A stretch of 64,000 nucleotides of DNA from UBA5069 sp964560495 (GCA_964560495.1 CAZLMM010000018.1:19422-83421), one strand, 5' to 3'; shown: positions 19,246 through 28,974, counted from the stretch's first letter. Notes: generated from the letters alone by a model not told the origin. Numbers and translations are program-made.

Positions 19246-20115
19246 CTATCCGGCTCGCTGAGCAGCCTGGGTCAGGGCGCGGGCAACATAAACCGGCGCG
19301 ACCTGTCGCCGGTAATCGGCGCTGGCGTGAATGTCGCCCAGAATGTCGTCGCCCAGGTCGTCAGCGACCGCCGCCGCAGCGGACTCGATGACATCCGCCG
19401 AAAGCATCTTCCCAACCAGAGCGGCAGCCACCGAGGGCGCGCTCATGGCGTGGGGCGTCAGGCTGCCGATCGCGACGCTGGCCCCCGTGCAGACGCCGTT
19501 CTTGACCGTGAGCGAAGCTGCGGCGCCCAACATGGCGTAGCGCGATGCCGGGTTGGCGAGCTTGGCGTAGGCAGAACCCGCGCCGGCGCTCTCCACCGGG
19601 ACTTCCACTGCGGTCAACATCTCGCCATCGCCCAGCGCGGTGGTGAAGAGACCGGTGAAAAAGTCAGACGCGTGCACCGTGCGCGTGTGCGCCTGTCCAT
19701 TGCCCGGGCTGGCAATGTGGAACACCGCGCCCAAGGCCAGGAGAACTGTGGGATAGTCTGCCGCCGGGTCGGCGTGGGCCACGCTGCCGCCAATCGTTCC
19801 GCGGTTGCGCACGGCCGGGTCGCCGATGCCGCCCGCTGCCTGAGAGAGCGCCGCGGGGACCGCTGTCGATCGCTCGATGGCAACATGCGGCGTCAGCGCG
19901 CCGATGCGCGCCACGCCATTGTTGACCGTGATGCCCTTCAATTCGGCGATGCGGCCGATGTCGATGAGCGCGCTGGGCGAAGCAAGGCGCATCTTCAAGA
20001 TGGGAAGCAGGCTGTGACCTCCTGCCAGCAGCCTGGCTCCGCTGTGTTGTTGAAGCAGGGCGACAGCTTCGTTCACCGACCCTGCGCGATAGTAATCGAA
20101 TTTTGGTGGATACAT
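19246..20115 (-). CDS. coxM: FAD-binding medium subunit of molybdenum hydroxylase (CoxM)
   Basis: 289 residues, full family length. FAD contacts are visible: ARLLAGGHSLLPILKMRL near residue 30 and the second motif GTIGGSVAHADPAADYP near residue 108. The subunit passes electrons from the Fe-S protein to the acceptor. Its ATG overlaps the last base of the coxL stop (TGATG), so translation is coupled. Confidence 0.94.
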   Translation of the reverse strand: MYPPKFDYYRAGSVNEAVALLQQHSGARLLAGGHSLLPILKMRLASPSALIDIGRIAELKGITVNNGVARIGALTPHVAIERSTAVPAALSQAAGGIGDPAVRNRGTIGGSVAHADPAADYPTVLLALGAVFHIASPGNGQAHTRTVHASDFFTGLFTTALGDGEMLTAVEVPVESAGAGSAYAKLANPASRYAMLGAAASLTVKNGVCTGASVAIGSLTPHAMSAPSVAAALVGKMLSADVIESAAAAVADDLGDDILGDIHASADYRRQVAPVYVARALTQAAQRAG

Positions 20116-22481
20116 CAGTGACCCCCTCCGTTGCTTGCACTGCGAATCGCCCCATAGACCTTTTCCGCCGTGTACGGCATGTCCAGATGGCGCACACCCA
20201 AGGGGCGTAGCGCATCCATCACTGCGTTGGCCACCGTCACCGTGGCGGCGATTGTCCCCATCTCACCGGCGCCCTTCACGCCCAAGGGATTCACCGGAGA
20301 GGGCGTCTCGGTGCGCCCCAAGGTTGTCGTGGGGAAACCATCGGCGCGCGGCAAGGCGTAATCCAACATGGTTGCGCTCAAAAGCTGGCCGTTCTCATCA
20401 TAGATGCCGTGCTCCCAAAGCGCCTGACCCACACCCTGAACGAGACCACCCTGCATCTGTCCTTCCACGATCATGGGATTGATGACGTTGCCCACATCAT
20501 CCACCGCCGTGTAACGGATGAGGGAAACCTGACCCGTGCCGCGATCAATCTCCACCAGGGCGATATGGGCGCTGTTGGGGAAGGTGAAGTTAGAGGGATC
20601 ATAGAATGTGCTCTCCTCCAGGCCAGGCTCCATCCCCGGCGGCAGTTGATGCGCCGTCAGAGTGGCGACAGAGAGTTCGGCAAAGGCCTTCTTTCTGTCC
20701 GGCGAACCCTTGACATAGATCTCGCCCTTTTCCCGGTCATAAACCATGTCTTCTACAGCCGCCTCCAGTTGATGGGCGGCGATCTTGGTCACCTTGTCGC
20801 GAATCTTTTCGCAACTGCGCACCAGAGCGCTGCCGCCCACCGCTGCGCTGCGGCTGCCGTAGGTGCCCAGACCGAAAGGCGTGCGTCCGGTGTCGCCGTG
20901 GACAATCTCCACATCTTCTATGGGGATGCCCAGTTCATCGGCCACAATCTGGGCAAAGGCCGTCTCATGACCCTGGCCGTGGGAATGGGAGCCGGTCAAC
21001 ACCGTCACCTTGCCGGTGGGATGGACGCGCACGATGCCGCTTTCCCACAGTCCAACGCCTGCCCCTAACCCAACTGCCGCCTGGGATGGGGCCGGGCCGC
21101 TGGCTTCGATGCAGCCGCTCACGCCTACGCCGACCAGGCGCCCCTGGGCGCGTGCAGCGTCGCGCTGCTGCAAAAGCTGATTGTAGCCCGATAACTCGAC
21201 AGCCTTGTCGAAGAGCCTGCTATAGTCGCCGCTGTCGTAGACAAAGGCGACGGGCGTTTGATAGGGGAATTCATCCGGCTGGATGAAATTCTTTCGACGC
21301 AGCGCGATGGGGTCCATGCCCAGGTCAGCCGCGGCGATGTCCATGAGCCGTTCCAAGAGATAGCTTGCCTCGGGTCGGCCTGCGCCGCGGTAGGCGTCCA
21401 CCGGCACGGTGTTGGTCATGGTGCCGTAGGTTTCGGCAAAGATCACCGGAATCTTGTAGAGGCCGGAGAGCAAGGGGATGTAAAGCGCCGTGGGGATCAT
21501 GGGCGCAAAGGTGGATAGATAGGCGCCCATGTTGGCGTAGGTCGTCACGGCTAACCCCAGGAGGGTTCCATCCTTGCTCAACGCCAGCTTGCCATTGGTC
21601 ACGTGGTCGCGACCATGCGCGTCGGTCACAAAGGACTCGCTGCGTGTGGCGACCCACTTGGCTGGACGCCCCGTGCGCCGCGCCACCCATGGCACGATCA
21701 CCTCTTCGGCGTAGTGGAAAATCTTGCTGCCGAAACCGCCGCCCACATCGGGCGAAATGACGCGCAGCTTGTTCTCTGGCAGCTTCAGGGTGGCGATGCT
21801 CAGGAGCAGGCGGATGATGTGGGGGTTCTGGCTGGTGGTCCACACGGTCATCTCTTCGGCAAAGTCGCTCCACTGAGCCACGCAGGCGCGCGGTTCCATG
21901 GCGTTGGGAATCAGGCGCTGGTTGATCAGGTCAAGCTCAACCACATGGTCAGCTTTGGCCAGCACTTTGTCAATTTCTGCCCGGTCGCCCAAGGGCCAGT
22001 GAAAGCTGATGTTGTTGGGGATCTCATTGTGAACCTGCGGCGCGCCGGGCTGGGTGGTGGCTTTGGCATCGACAACGGAGGGCAGCGGCTCATACTCCAC
22101 CTCGATGAGATCGAGCGCGTCCGCTGCTGTGTAGGGGTCTTCGGCCACGACCGCGGCAACGCCATCGCCAACGTGACGCACTTTGTCTACGGCCAGCGGC
22201 ATGTGAGGCGCGGTCTTGATGTTCGGCGGGTTGAAACCGCACGGCAGCGAGCCAACGCCGTCGTCGGCCAGGTCCTTGCCGGTGTAGACTGCAATGACAC
22301 CCTCCAAGGCCAGTGCGGCGCTGGCGTCGATGCCCTTGATCACCGCGTGGGCATAGGGGCTGCGCTTGATCGCCACATGCACCATCTCGGGCAGCTTGAG
22401 ATTTGCCACATAGCGGCCCTTGCCCTGAATAAAGCGCGCGTCTTCAACGCGTTTGACGCTTTCACCGATATATTTGCCCAT
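20115..22481 (-). CDS. coxL: Molybdopterin-binding large subunit, form II CoxL-like
   Basis: 788 residues. Begins IGESVKRVEDARFIQGKGRY, as in CoxL. The active-site loop near residue 363 reads AYRGAGR, the form II (BMS) signature, not AYXCSFR of form I CO dehydrogenases. Further cofactor motifs: GGGFGSK, GSHSHGQGHETAFAQI, and GVKGAGEMG near the C-terminus with the conserved Glu. Form II enzymes may oxidise CO poorly or act on other aldehydes, purines or heterocycles, so the substrate is open. A GGAGGA ribosome site stands before ATG 22481; coxS ends 10 bases upstream. Confidence 0.93.
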   Translation of the reverse strand: MGKYIGESVKRVEDARFIQGKGRYVANLKLPEMVHVAIKRSPYAHAVIKGIDASAALALEGVIAVYTGKDLADDGVGSLPCGFNPPNIKTAPHMPLAVDKVRHVGDGVAAVVAEDPYTAADALDLIEVEYEPLPSVVDAKATTQPGAPQVHNEIPNNISFHWPLGDRAEIDKVLAKADHVVELDLINQRLIPNAMEPRACVAQWSDFAEEMTVWTTSQNPHIIRLLLSIATLKLPENKLRVISPDVGGGFGSKIFHYAEEVIVPWVARRTGRPAKWVATRSESFVTDAHGRDHVTNGKLALSKDGTLLGLAVTTYANMGAYLSTFAPMIPTALYIPLLSGLYKIPVIFAETYGTMTNTVPVDAYRGAGRPEASYLLERLMDIAAADLGMDPIALRRKNFIQPDEFPYQTPVAFVYDSGDYSRLFDKAVELSGYNQLLQQRDAARAQGRLVGVGVSGCIEASGPAPSQAAVGLGAGVGLWESGIVRVHPTGKVTVLTGSHSHGQGHETAFAQIVADELGIPIEDVEIVHGDTGRTPFGLGTYGSRSAAVGGSALVRSCEKIRDKVTKIAAHQLEAAVEDMVYDREKGEIYVKGSPDRKKAFAELSVATLTAHQLPPGMEPGLEESTFYDPSNFTFPNSAHIALVEIDRGTGQVSLIRYTAVDDVGNVINPMIVEGQMQGGLVQGVGQALWEHGIYDENGQLLSATMLDYALPRADGFPTTTLGRTETPSPVNPLGVKGAGEMGTIAATVTVANAVMDALRPLGVRHLDMPYTAEKVYGAIRSASNGGGH

Positions 22482-22491
22482 GATGTTCCTC

Positions 22492-22956
22492 CTATCCTCT
22501 CATCGCAACAGCGGCAGACTGCACGGCCTTGACGATGTTCTGGTAGCCGGTGCAGCGGCAGATATTGCCTTCCAGCCCGTGGCGGATATCTTCCTCGGCG
22601 AGGTCGGGGTTGGTCTCCACCAGTTTCACCGCCGTCATGATCATACCGGGTGTGCAATATCCACATTGCAAGGCGTGTCCATTGCGGAAGGCCACCTGCA
22701 TGGGATGCAGGTGATCGCCGCTTGCCAGCCCTTCGATGGTTGTGATGCTGCTACCATCGGCTTGCACAGCCAAAACCGTGCATGACTTCACAGCCTCGCC
22801 ATCCATATGGACGACGCACGCGCCGCATTGGGATGTATCGCAGCCGATATTGGCGCCGGTCAGGCCCAGGTCATCGCGTAGAAAATCGACCAGGAGCCGC
22901 CGCGCCTCAACGCGCCGCGTATACGACTTTCCATTCACTGTCATTGTGACTTCCAT
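22492..22956 (-). CDS. coxS: [2Fe-2S] small subunit of molybdenum hydroxylase (CoxS)
   Basis: 154 residues. All eight iron ligands are present: Cys39, Cys44, Cys47, Cys59 (IGCDTSQCGACVVH...SC) for the plant-ferredoxin-type cluster, and Cys98, Cys101, Cys133, Cys135 (QCGYCTPGM...NICRCTGY) for the helical cluster near the molybdenum site. Start ATG 22956 has AAAGGAGGTC upstream. Second gene of the operon, between coxG and coxL. Confidence 0.96.
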   Translation of the reverse strand: MEVTMTVNGKSYTRRVEARRLLVDFLRDDLGLTGANIGCDTSQCGACVVHMDGEAVKSCTVLAVQADGSSITTIEGLASGDHLHPMQVAFRNGHALQCGYCTPGMIMTAVKLVETNPDLAEEDIRHGLEGNICRCTGYQNIVKAVQSAAVAMRG

Positions 22957-23030
22957 TGAATCGACCTCCTTTGTTGGTTGAATTGATGGGGAGCGGGTCT
23001 GGGAATTAAATCTTGACTTGCTGTGTGGGT

Positions 23031-23783
23031 TTATTCTCCTTTTCTAAGCTGTCGGGCCACGCGGCGGGCGACCAGGTTGGTCCACCAGTTAAAGATGATG
23101 AAAAGCGCCAGAAAGCCTACGCCGGCCAGCACCCATGGTTGTTTGTCTTTGGGAACAAATTCATCGAAGAGTTCGCGGGCGATGCTCATGGCGAATGCGA
23201 CTTGACTGGCGGAAGGAGCTTCTTGCGGGCTGACAACCCCTTGGGGCAGTGGTTGCGGCGCCGGCTGTTCTACGCTCTGGGGCGCGTCTGTTGCTACCTC
23301 CTCGGTTGGGACGGTCTCTACGCTCGAAGCCGCGGGTGGGGCAAGGCGCGCCTGAATCTGTTTGTCCATATTCTCCAGGCTCTGCCTGGTGATGGCGCGG
23401 GCCGAGCTATCCATCACCCGCTGCCCCACGCTGGCAATACGTCCGCTCACGTTGGCGTCGCCGCTGTAGCGCATGACGGTTTTGCCGTCACTTTCTTCCA
23501 AAGAAACATCGCCGACGCCATCGATGATGCCGGCGGGGCCGCGGCCGCTGACCTGCATACGATAGCTGGTGGGTTGCTGTAGGTCAGTGAGCTTGACAAG
23601 GCCCTGAAATGTCCCTTGAACCGGCCCGATCTTGATGTTGATCACGCCTTTGTACTCGTCGTCGCCCACTTTGTCCAACGCCTGACAGCCGGGCATGATC
23701 TTGGCCAAGACCTGGGGATCGAGCAGCATCTCCCAGACGAGAGGCCGCGGCGCAGCAAACTCGTAATCGCCCTCGATTTTCAT
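23031..23783 (-). CDS. coxG: CoxG-like SRPBCC protein with C-terminal membrane anchor
   Basis: 250 residues. Residues 1-145 are the CoxG SRPBCC domain (MKIEGDYEFAAPRPLVWEMLLDPQVLAKIMPGC, GTFQGLVKLTD, YSGDANVSGRIASVGQRV). A Pro/Gln/Ala-rich linker follows and a single membrane helix near residues 222-240 (WVLAGVGFLALFIIFNWW). CoxG is thought to recruit the CO-dehydrogenase complex to the membrane, and the anchor fits that. First gene of the operon, with AAAGGGGAG upstream. Confidence 0.92.
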   Translation of the reverse strand: MKIEGDYEFAAPRPLVWEMLLDPQVLAKIMPGCQALDKVGDDEYKGVINIKIGPVQGTFQGLVKLTDLQQPTSYRMQVSGRGPAGIIDGVGDVSLEESDGKTVMRYSGDANVSGRIASVGQRVMDSSARAITRQSLENMDKQIQARLAPPAASSVETVPTEEVATDAPQSVEQPAPQPLPQGVVSPQEAPSASQVAFAMSIARELFDEFVPKDKQPWVLAGVGFLALFIIFNWWTNLVARRVARQLRKGE

Positions 23784-24348
23784 GATCGGTTTTACTCCCC
23801 TTTGGCTGTGGTGGATGGTGCAACCAAGCGCAGGTAGCGTGTCGACCGGCGTGGACGGGCGTGCACGTCTGTGTGGGCGTCGCCCATCTGCCTGACAACA
23901 AGATTCCTTTGCACGAACTGGAAAAGTTGGTAGGGACTATCCTAAACGATCCGGCGCGGAAATCAAAATGTTCTTTTCAATCGGAACTCAGTATGGGGCA
24001 TTTGCCAGCAACGTCCCTGGCGCAACGCAACCTCACCGACGTTTACCAGCGATCGGCGATAGGTTGTCCATCCAACAAGAGTGAAGGGGTCGTCCATTGT
24101 AGGTCTCCGTCTGGTCGAGGAGCTTTACAGCGTTCGATTGAAACAGGGATGAAGATGTATTTCGCTTGTGGGTGAGTATCTTACGCTCGTCCTGCCTAAC
24201 CTGTCAATCTGCGCTTGATGACGGGCGGGACGATACACTCATTTGGGTCTTGGCTTGCGTGGGTTGGTCGAGAATCGGACGATTGTGTATCATGAATCCA
24301 CTGAAAAGGATGAAAAGGACGAAGTGACCAGGGAATGGGAGCCAAGCG
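23784..24348. other. Divergent intergenic region between coxG and alcohol dehydrogenase
   Basis: About 565 bases. A possible rightward promoter (TTGGTC 24264-24269, 18-base spacer, TATCAT 24288-24293) lies ahead of the dehydrogenase; its ribosome site GGGAG is near 24336. I could not identify the leftward cox promoter or a gene. Short frames here have no recognisable content. Confidence 0.4.
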
Positions 24349-25383
24349 ATGAAAGCCATCATGAAAGTTGCGCCCGGCGTGGGGAATGTGGAGCTGCGCG
24401 AGATCGACGCGCCCCAACCCGGCCCGGGAGAAGTAAGAGTGTGCGTGCGGGCGGCAGGTCTGTGCGGCACCGATCTCCACATCTACGCCGACGAGTTCCG
24501 CAGCGCGCCGCCCGTGGTGCTGGGTCACGAGGTGGCTGGCGAGATCGACGTGGTGGGCGCCGGGGTGACGCATCTCATGCCGGGGATGCGCGTCACCAGC
24601 GAGACCTACTTTTCAGTGTGCGGACAGTGCCGTCATTGTCGAGCAGGACGGATCAACCTCTGCCTGGCGCGTCGCTCCATCGGGTCGGCGGTGAATGGCG
24701 GCTTCGCCGAGTATCTGATCACGCCAGCGCGCAACATCCACCTGTTGCCCGACACGGTGGATTTCTTCGGCGGCGCGCTCACCGAGCCGCTGGCCTGTGT
24801 TGTCCATGCTGTGCAAACCACGCCGTCAGTCAGCCCTGGCGATGTGGCCGTGATTGCCGGGCCTGGCCCAATCGGTTTGCTGACGCTGCAGGTTGCGAAG
24901 GCGGCGGGTGCACGCGCCATCGTGCTGGGCGTGGCTGCGGATGAGGCGCGCCTTGAACTGGCGCGCAGGCTGGGCGCAGATGCGGCCATCGACGTGCAGA
25001 CGACCGCTCCCCAGCCGATCATCGAAGCGTTGACGCCTGATGGGTTGGGCGCCGATGTGGTCTTTGAGTGCGCCGGGGCGGGCGCAGCCGCGCAAATGCT
25101 CCTGCAATGCGTGCGACGGGGCGGGCGCTATGTGCAGATCGGTCTCTTTGGCAGGCCCGTAACCTGGGAACTGGATCAGGTGGTCTACCGGGAGCTGAGC
25201 GTGACCGGCACGAACGCCAGCACGCCCTCCTCCTGGCTGCGCGCCCTGGAGTTGCTGGGCAGTGGGCAAGTGCGCACCCAGCCGCTGATCAGCCACGTGC
25301 TGCCGCTGGAGGCATGGGAGACAGCCTTTCTGGGCGGTCAGGACCGCACGCGCGTCAAGGTGATCTTTGATCCCACGTTGTGA
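24349..25383 (+). CDS. Zinc-dependent medium-chain alcohol dehydrogenase
   Basis: 344 residues. Catalytic zinc site: Cys in GLCGTDLH near residue 39 and GHEVAG near residue 61; structural zinc loop CGQCRHCRAGRINLC near residue 87 with four Cys. NAD(P)-binding Rossmann motif AGPGPIGLLTLQVAKAAGA near residue 168. The overall pattern fits sorbitol/threonine-dehydrogenase-like enzymes that oxidise polyols or sugars. Single gene, divergent from the cox operon. Confidence 0.92.
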   Translation: MKAIMKVAPGVGNVELREIDAPQPGPGEVRVCVRAAGLCGTDLHIYADEFRSAPPVVLGHEVAGEIDVVGAGVTHLMPGMRVTSETYFSVCGQCRHCRAGRINLCLARRSIGSAVNGGFAEYLITPARNIHLLPDTVDFFGGALTEPLACVVHAVQTTPSVSPGDVAVIAGPGPIGLLTLQVAKAAGARAIVLGVAADEARLELARRLGADAAIDVQTTAPQPIIEALTPDGLGADVVFECAGAGAAAQMLLQCVRRGGRYVQIGLFGRPVTWELDQVVYRELSVTGTNASTPSSWLRALELLGSGQVRTQPLISHVLPLEAWETAFLGGQDRTRVKVIFDPTL

Positions 25384-25405
25384 CGCGCCAGGCAGCAACT
25401 CTTCT

Positions 25406-27670
25406 TCATGCTGGCCGTCCACTCTCTGCCAGCGATGAAGGCGCCAGAATCGCGCCCAACGCATGAATGCAGGTGATCAAGTTGCGCTGGGAGAGGCCAG
25501 CGCTCTGTGTGACCGTGATGATGTTTCCGGCGATCGGGTCGCCAGCAGGGTCTCGCGAAGAAATGATGATCACCGGAATGTCGGCAATCGTCGGGTCGCG
25601 GCGTTTCTCTTCCAGCACCTGAAATCCATTCATCCCTGGCATCATGAGGTCCAGCAGCAGCACATCGGGACGACGGCTGCGCAGCATGCTCAGGCAGCGC
25701 GCGCCGGTTGTCACTTGCAGGATCAACGAATGGGGCTGGATCGATTCGAGCATCCGCGAGAAGAGGTGCAACTCATCTTCCTCATCGTCGACGACCAAAA
25801 TGGTTTTCAGCTCTGAACCCAACTGGGCCAGTGTGCTGGACAACTTCTCTTGTGACAGGGGCTTGATCAGATATTCCACCACGCCCAGGCTCTTGGCGGC
25901 CTCGTGCTCGCCTGGCAGCCAGCAGGTGATCGCAGGCGTCCCGAAGGGCAGATTTCCCAGTAGTGTGGGCGGCAACTGCTCAAAGGGAGAGATGTTGATG
26001 ATCAAGGCTTGGGCTGGCGAGCGGCGTAGCGCCGCGATTGCACCCGTGATGTCGGGCGCGGCTTCGACCTCCACATCGGAGAGATAGCGCAACAGCAACC
26101 GCTCCACCGTCTGTTCTGAATCAACAACCACGAAGCGCTCTGTCAGCGTGGGCGTGGGCGCCCTGGAACGGCGGGTGCGCACGCGGTAGCCTATCTCATC
26201 GTCCCAATTGAACCCTCGGCGCAAGCGCTGGTTGGCGTCGAGGGTCAGCGGCGGCGACGGGTTTTCAAGGGGCAAGCTGAAAAAGATGGTTGCGCCCACG
26301 CCCACCTCACTCTCCAGCCACATGCGACCGCCATGCATCTCCACAAATTGTTTGCTGATGGTCAGCCCCAATCCGCTGCCGCCATGACGTCGTCGAGTGG
26401 AAACATCGGCTTGTTGAAATGGCTCGAAGATGCGCTTCTGGTCCTTTTCGGCAATACCGGGGCCAGTGTCGGCCACACTGATGATCACCTCGGTTTCAAC
26501 CTCCCGGCACTGGAGAAGAACGCCGCCGCGCTCGGTAAAGCGACCGGCATTGCCGAGCAGGTTGATGATCACCTGGCGAATCCGCGTCTCGTCACAATAG
26601 ACCTGCGAAAGGGCTGGCCTGGGAGGATGGGGAATGATCTCGGACTCCAGATAAAGCCCTCGCGAGTCGAACAGTCCCTTGACCACCGCCAGCGCTTCGC
26701 GGATCATCGGTTCCAGAGAAACCCAATCACGGCGCAAGGCCATGCGTCCGGCCTCCACCTGACTCAAATCCAAGACATCGTTGACCAGCGTCGCCAGGTG
26801 TTCGGCGTTGCGGCGGATTGCCGCAATGTCGGTAAGCAACGAAAGCGGCAGCCGACTCCCATAAACATGGGGCGACCGAGAGATGACGTCGGCGAACCCG
26901 ATGATCATGTTCAACGGTGTGCGCAATTCGTGACTCACGTTTGCGACAAATTCTGTCTTTGCCTGGCGCGCTTCCTCGGCAATCCTCTCTAGAATCGTCA
27001 ATCTATTGGAGAGGCGTGTCAATTCCCGGTTTGCCTGAATCAAATCCTCGCGCGACTGCTCCAATTCCAGGCGGTGCTCGCGCACCTCATCTAGATTTTT
27101 GCGCGCTTCATCAAAGCTCGTCATCGACCATTCAGTCACAGTCAGCAATTCGCTGCGCCCGGCCCAGCCCAACAACCCGTTGAAGATGCCGGCGATGATG
27201 ATCACCAGCGCCTGATCGATGGGCAGCGGCGCGCCCAAAAGTCCACGGGTTGCCAACCATACCAGGAGGATCACGACCACTTCCACGACAATCCCTGCCC
27301 AGCCGCTTACCGCGATCACTGCAATGAGCGGCAGGACGCTGCTCAGCAGCAGCAGGCTCGGATTCTGCAAGAGCCAGGTCCCCAGCAAAATGGCGGTCAC
27401 TGTTCCCATCAGCCAACAGAGCAAAGCGGGCAGATAGAAGCGATCGACAAGTTGATAGGCCAGGGCAAAGCTCAGCCCCACAACCAGGATGCCTGCCAAC
27501 AGCCCAGGGATACGGTCGCCGCCCCAATCCCCCGTGAAGAGCAGCGCACACGCCAGCCAAAACAGCGCGCTGACGATGACGAGTCGGCGAATGATGGAGC
27601 GCAGCAATTCTCGCATCGTCTCCCCATACTCGACTTCGCTCTGCGGAAGTTTCTGGATCAAGTGCCACAT
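25406..27670 (-). CDS. Hybrid histidine kinase with two C-terminal receiver-like domains
   Basis: 754 residues from ATG 27670; the longer frame from 27844 overlaps the upstream gene and is rejected. Layout: about six membrane helices between residues 30 and 170 with no large external loop; coiled coil 185-235; HisKA with His247 (FVANVSHELRTPLN); HATPase with N-box INLLGNAGRF, DTGPGIAEKDQKR and GSGLGLTISKQFVE; a first receiver-like domain around 515-625 that has lost the phospho-Asp (IINISPF); a second receiver around 628-745 with an intact acceptor (LLLDLMMPGMNG). It lies 50 bases downstream of the regulator gene on the same strand, so the two probably form one signalling unit. Confidence 0.9.
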   Translation of the reverse strand: MWHLIQKLPQSEVEYGETMRELLRSIIRRLVIVSALFWLACALLFTGDWGGDRIPGLLAGILVVGLSFALAYQLVDRFYLPALLCWLMGTVTAILLGTWLLQNPSLLLLSSVLPLIAVIAVSGWAGIVVEVVVILLVWLATRGLLGAPLPIDQALVIIIAGIFNGLLGWAGRSELLTVTEWSMTSFDEARKNLDEVREHRLELEQSREDLIQANRELTRLSNRLTILERIAEEARQAKTEFVANVSHELRTPLNMIIGFADVISRSPHVYGSRLPLSLLTDIAAIRRNAEHLATLVNDVLDLSQVEAGRMALRRDWVSLEPMIREALAVVKGLFDSRGLYLESEIIPHPPRPALSQVYCDETRIRQVIINLLGNAGRFTERGGVLLQCREVETEVIISVADTGPGIAEKDQKRIFEPFQQADVSTRRRHGGSGLGLTISKQFVEMHGGRMWLESEVGVGATIFFSLPLENPSPPLTLDANQRLRRGFNWDDEIGYRVRTRRSRAPTPTLTERFVVVDSEQTVERLLLRYLSDVEVEAAPDITGAIAALRRSPAQALIINISPFEQLPPTLLGNLPFGTPAITCWLPGEHEAAKSLGVVEYLIKPLSQEKLSSTLAQLGSELKTILVVDDEEDELHLFSRMLESIQPHSLILQVTTGARCLSMLRSRRPDVLLLDLMMPGMNGFQVLEEKRRDPTIADIPVIIISSRDPAGDPIAGNIITVTQSAGLSQRNLITCIHALGAILAPSSLAESGRPA

Positions 27671-27720
27671 GGTGGTCTTCTTTTCCTGGCTGTTGTGCAG
27701 AGCACAAGAGTGAATGCCGC

Positions 27721-28974
27721 CTAATCCACCTTGATGGTCTGCCCGGCAAGAGTGTGCAAGAAGTGCTGCTGGGTGACAGGCTTTTGCAGAAACGCGTTGG
27801 CGCCAAGCGACAAGGCCAGGCCTTCCACAGGCAGAACCGTGCAAATGACAATCGGGATGTGGTCGGTGGCCGGCGCATTGCGCAATTGACTAAGCACTTG
27901 CCAACCGTCGACATTGTGCATCATGACATCGAGAACAATGACAGCCGGCTGGATTTTCTCGGCCAGGCGATAGGCATTCTCTGGGTCGCGCGTTCCGGTT
28001 ACCAGATAGGGCGAACCTGCCGCATAACGTTGGACGAGCTCGATCCAGTCTACGTTGTCGTCGATCACCAGCACCGGTATCTGTTTTGGCGCAGGAAGCG
28101 AAAGCGACACTGCGAAGTTTGAGTCTTCGTCGCTGTCAACGGAGATGTGCGCTTCATAGAAAGCCGCCAGCTTCTGGGCTACTTGCAGGCCAGCGCGCTC
28201 CTGTTCAGAAAAGGGGCCATGTAGCGCGCCGCTGCCCATGCACTGCACCATACAATCGATCTCGGATTCGCGACGGGCAGCGGAAAGCACAACAACGCCC
28301 CTGCCCGCACGAGGAATTGCCACGCCAAGCAAAGTGAGAAGAATGCTGCGCAGGGCCAAGGGCGCCACATGGAGCGCAGCAAGGTCGGCCTGCACATGGA
28401 CGTGGAGGGGGACTTGCCACTGCTGGGCCAGGGGTTGACCCAGGCTCTGGGCTGTGGACAGAATCTCGCCAAGTGAGACGTGCTGCTCGGGCGTTGGTCG
28501 TTTCAGCCAGCCAAGTTCTTCACTCAGCGCCTGATTCGTCTCCACCGCTGACGAAACCAGGCTTGTCAGTCGTTGGTCCTGAAGACATGCAGCGGTCTGA
28601 TCAACCTTGGGCCACAGGTGCTGCGCCAGCACCTCCAACGCCATGCGCAGCTCACGGCGCAGTTGCCGTTCGCTGATGCCCAGCTGCAGCGCCACCACAT
28701 CCCGCCCCAGCTGGCGGACATATTGAAAATTGAGTGTATCGTAAACGCGCCAGGAGCGCGACTGGGGCGGCTCGTCTGCGCTCGGTTTGAGGCTGCGAAT
28801 CGCCTCGCTGAGAGTGGACTGCAATGCGGCAGCCCGATCGGATACGTTGGCAAGGCCCAGCAGGCTGACGAGCGGGCTGTTGCGTAGATGAACCGGGTCG
28901 TACAGGTAATGGAGCGCGCTGCGCAAATAGGCAACGAACTGGTCGTACGTAACGTTGTGCACGATCAAAGGCAC
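27721..28974 (-). CDS. Response regulator with HTH-like N-terminus, degenerate ATPase-like middle and receiver domain
   Basis: 417 residues. Residues 1-125 include a sigma-region-4-like helix-turn-helix (VVALQLGISERQLRRELRMALEVLAQHLW). Residues about 130-285 look like a worn HATPase fold (PLALRSILLTLLGVAIPRAGRGVVVLS) without N- and G-box signatures. Residues 295-417 are a receiver domain: IPVLVIDDNVDW, acceptor Asp in VIVLDVMMHNVDGW, Lys in FLQKPVTQQ. The arrangement is that of regulators I recall from Chloroflexota. Upstream of the hybrid kinase, and divergent from the sugar-transport locus at 29313, which it may control (inference). Confidence 0.8.
   Translation of the reverse strand: MPLIVHNVTYDQFVAYLRSALHYLYDPVHLRNSPLVSLLGLANVSDRAAALQSTLSEAIRSLKPSADEPPQSRSWRVYDTLNFQYVRQLGRDVVALQLGISERQLRRELRMALEVLAQHLWPKVDQTAACLQDQRLTSLVSSAVETNQALSEELGWLKRPTPEQHVSLGEILSTAQSLGQPLAQQWQVPLHVHVQADLAALHVAPLALRSILLTLLGVAIPRAGRGVVVLSAARRESEIDCMVQCMGSGALHGPFSEQERAGLQVAQKLAAFYEAHISVDSDEDSNFAVSLSLPAPKQIPVLVIDDNVDWIELVQRYAAGSPYLVTGTRDPENAYRLAEKIQPAVIVLDVMMHNVDGWQVLSQLRNAPATDHIPIVICTVLPVEGLALSLGANAFLQKPVTQQHFLHTLAGQTIKVD

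Noticed and set aside
19063..20121. 352-codon plus-strand frame opposite coxM
   Set aside because: CoxM on the minus strand carries the FAD motifs; the plus frame has no recognisable content.
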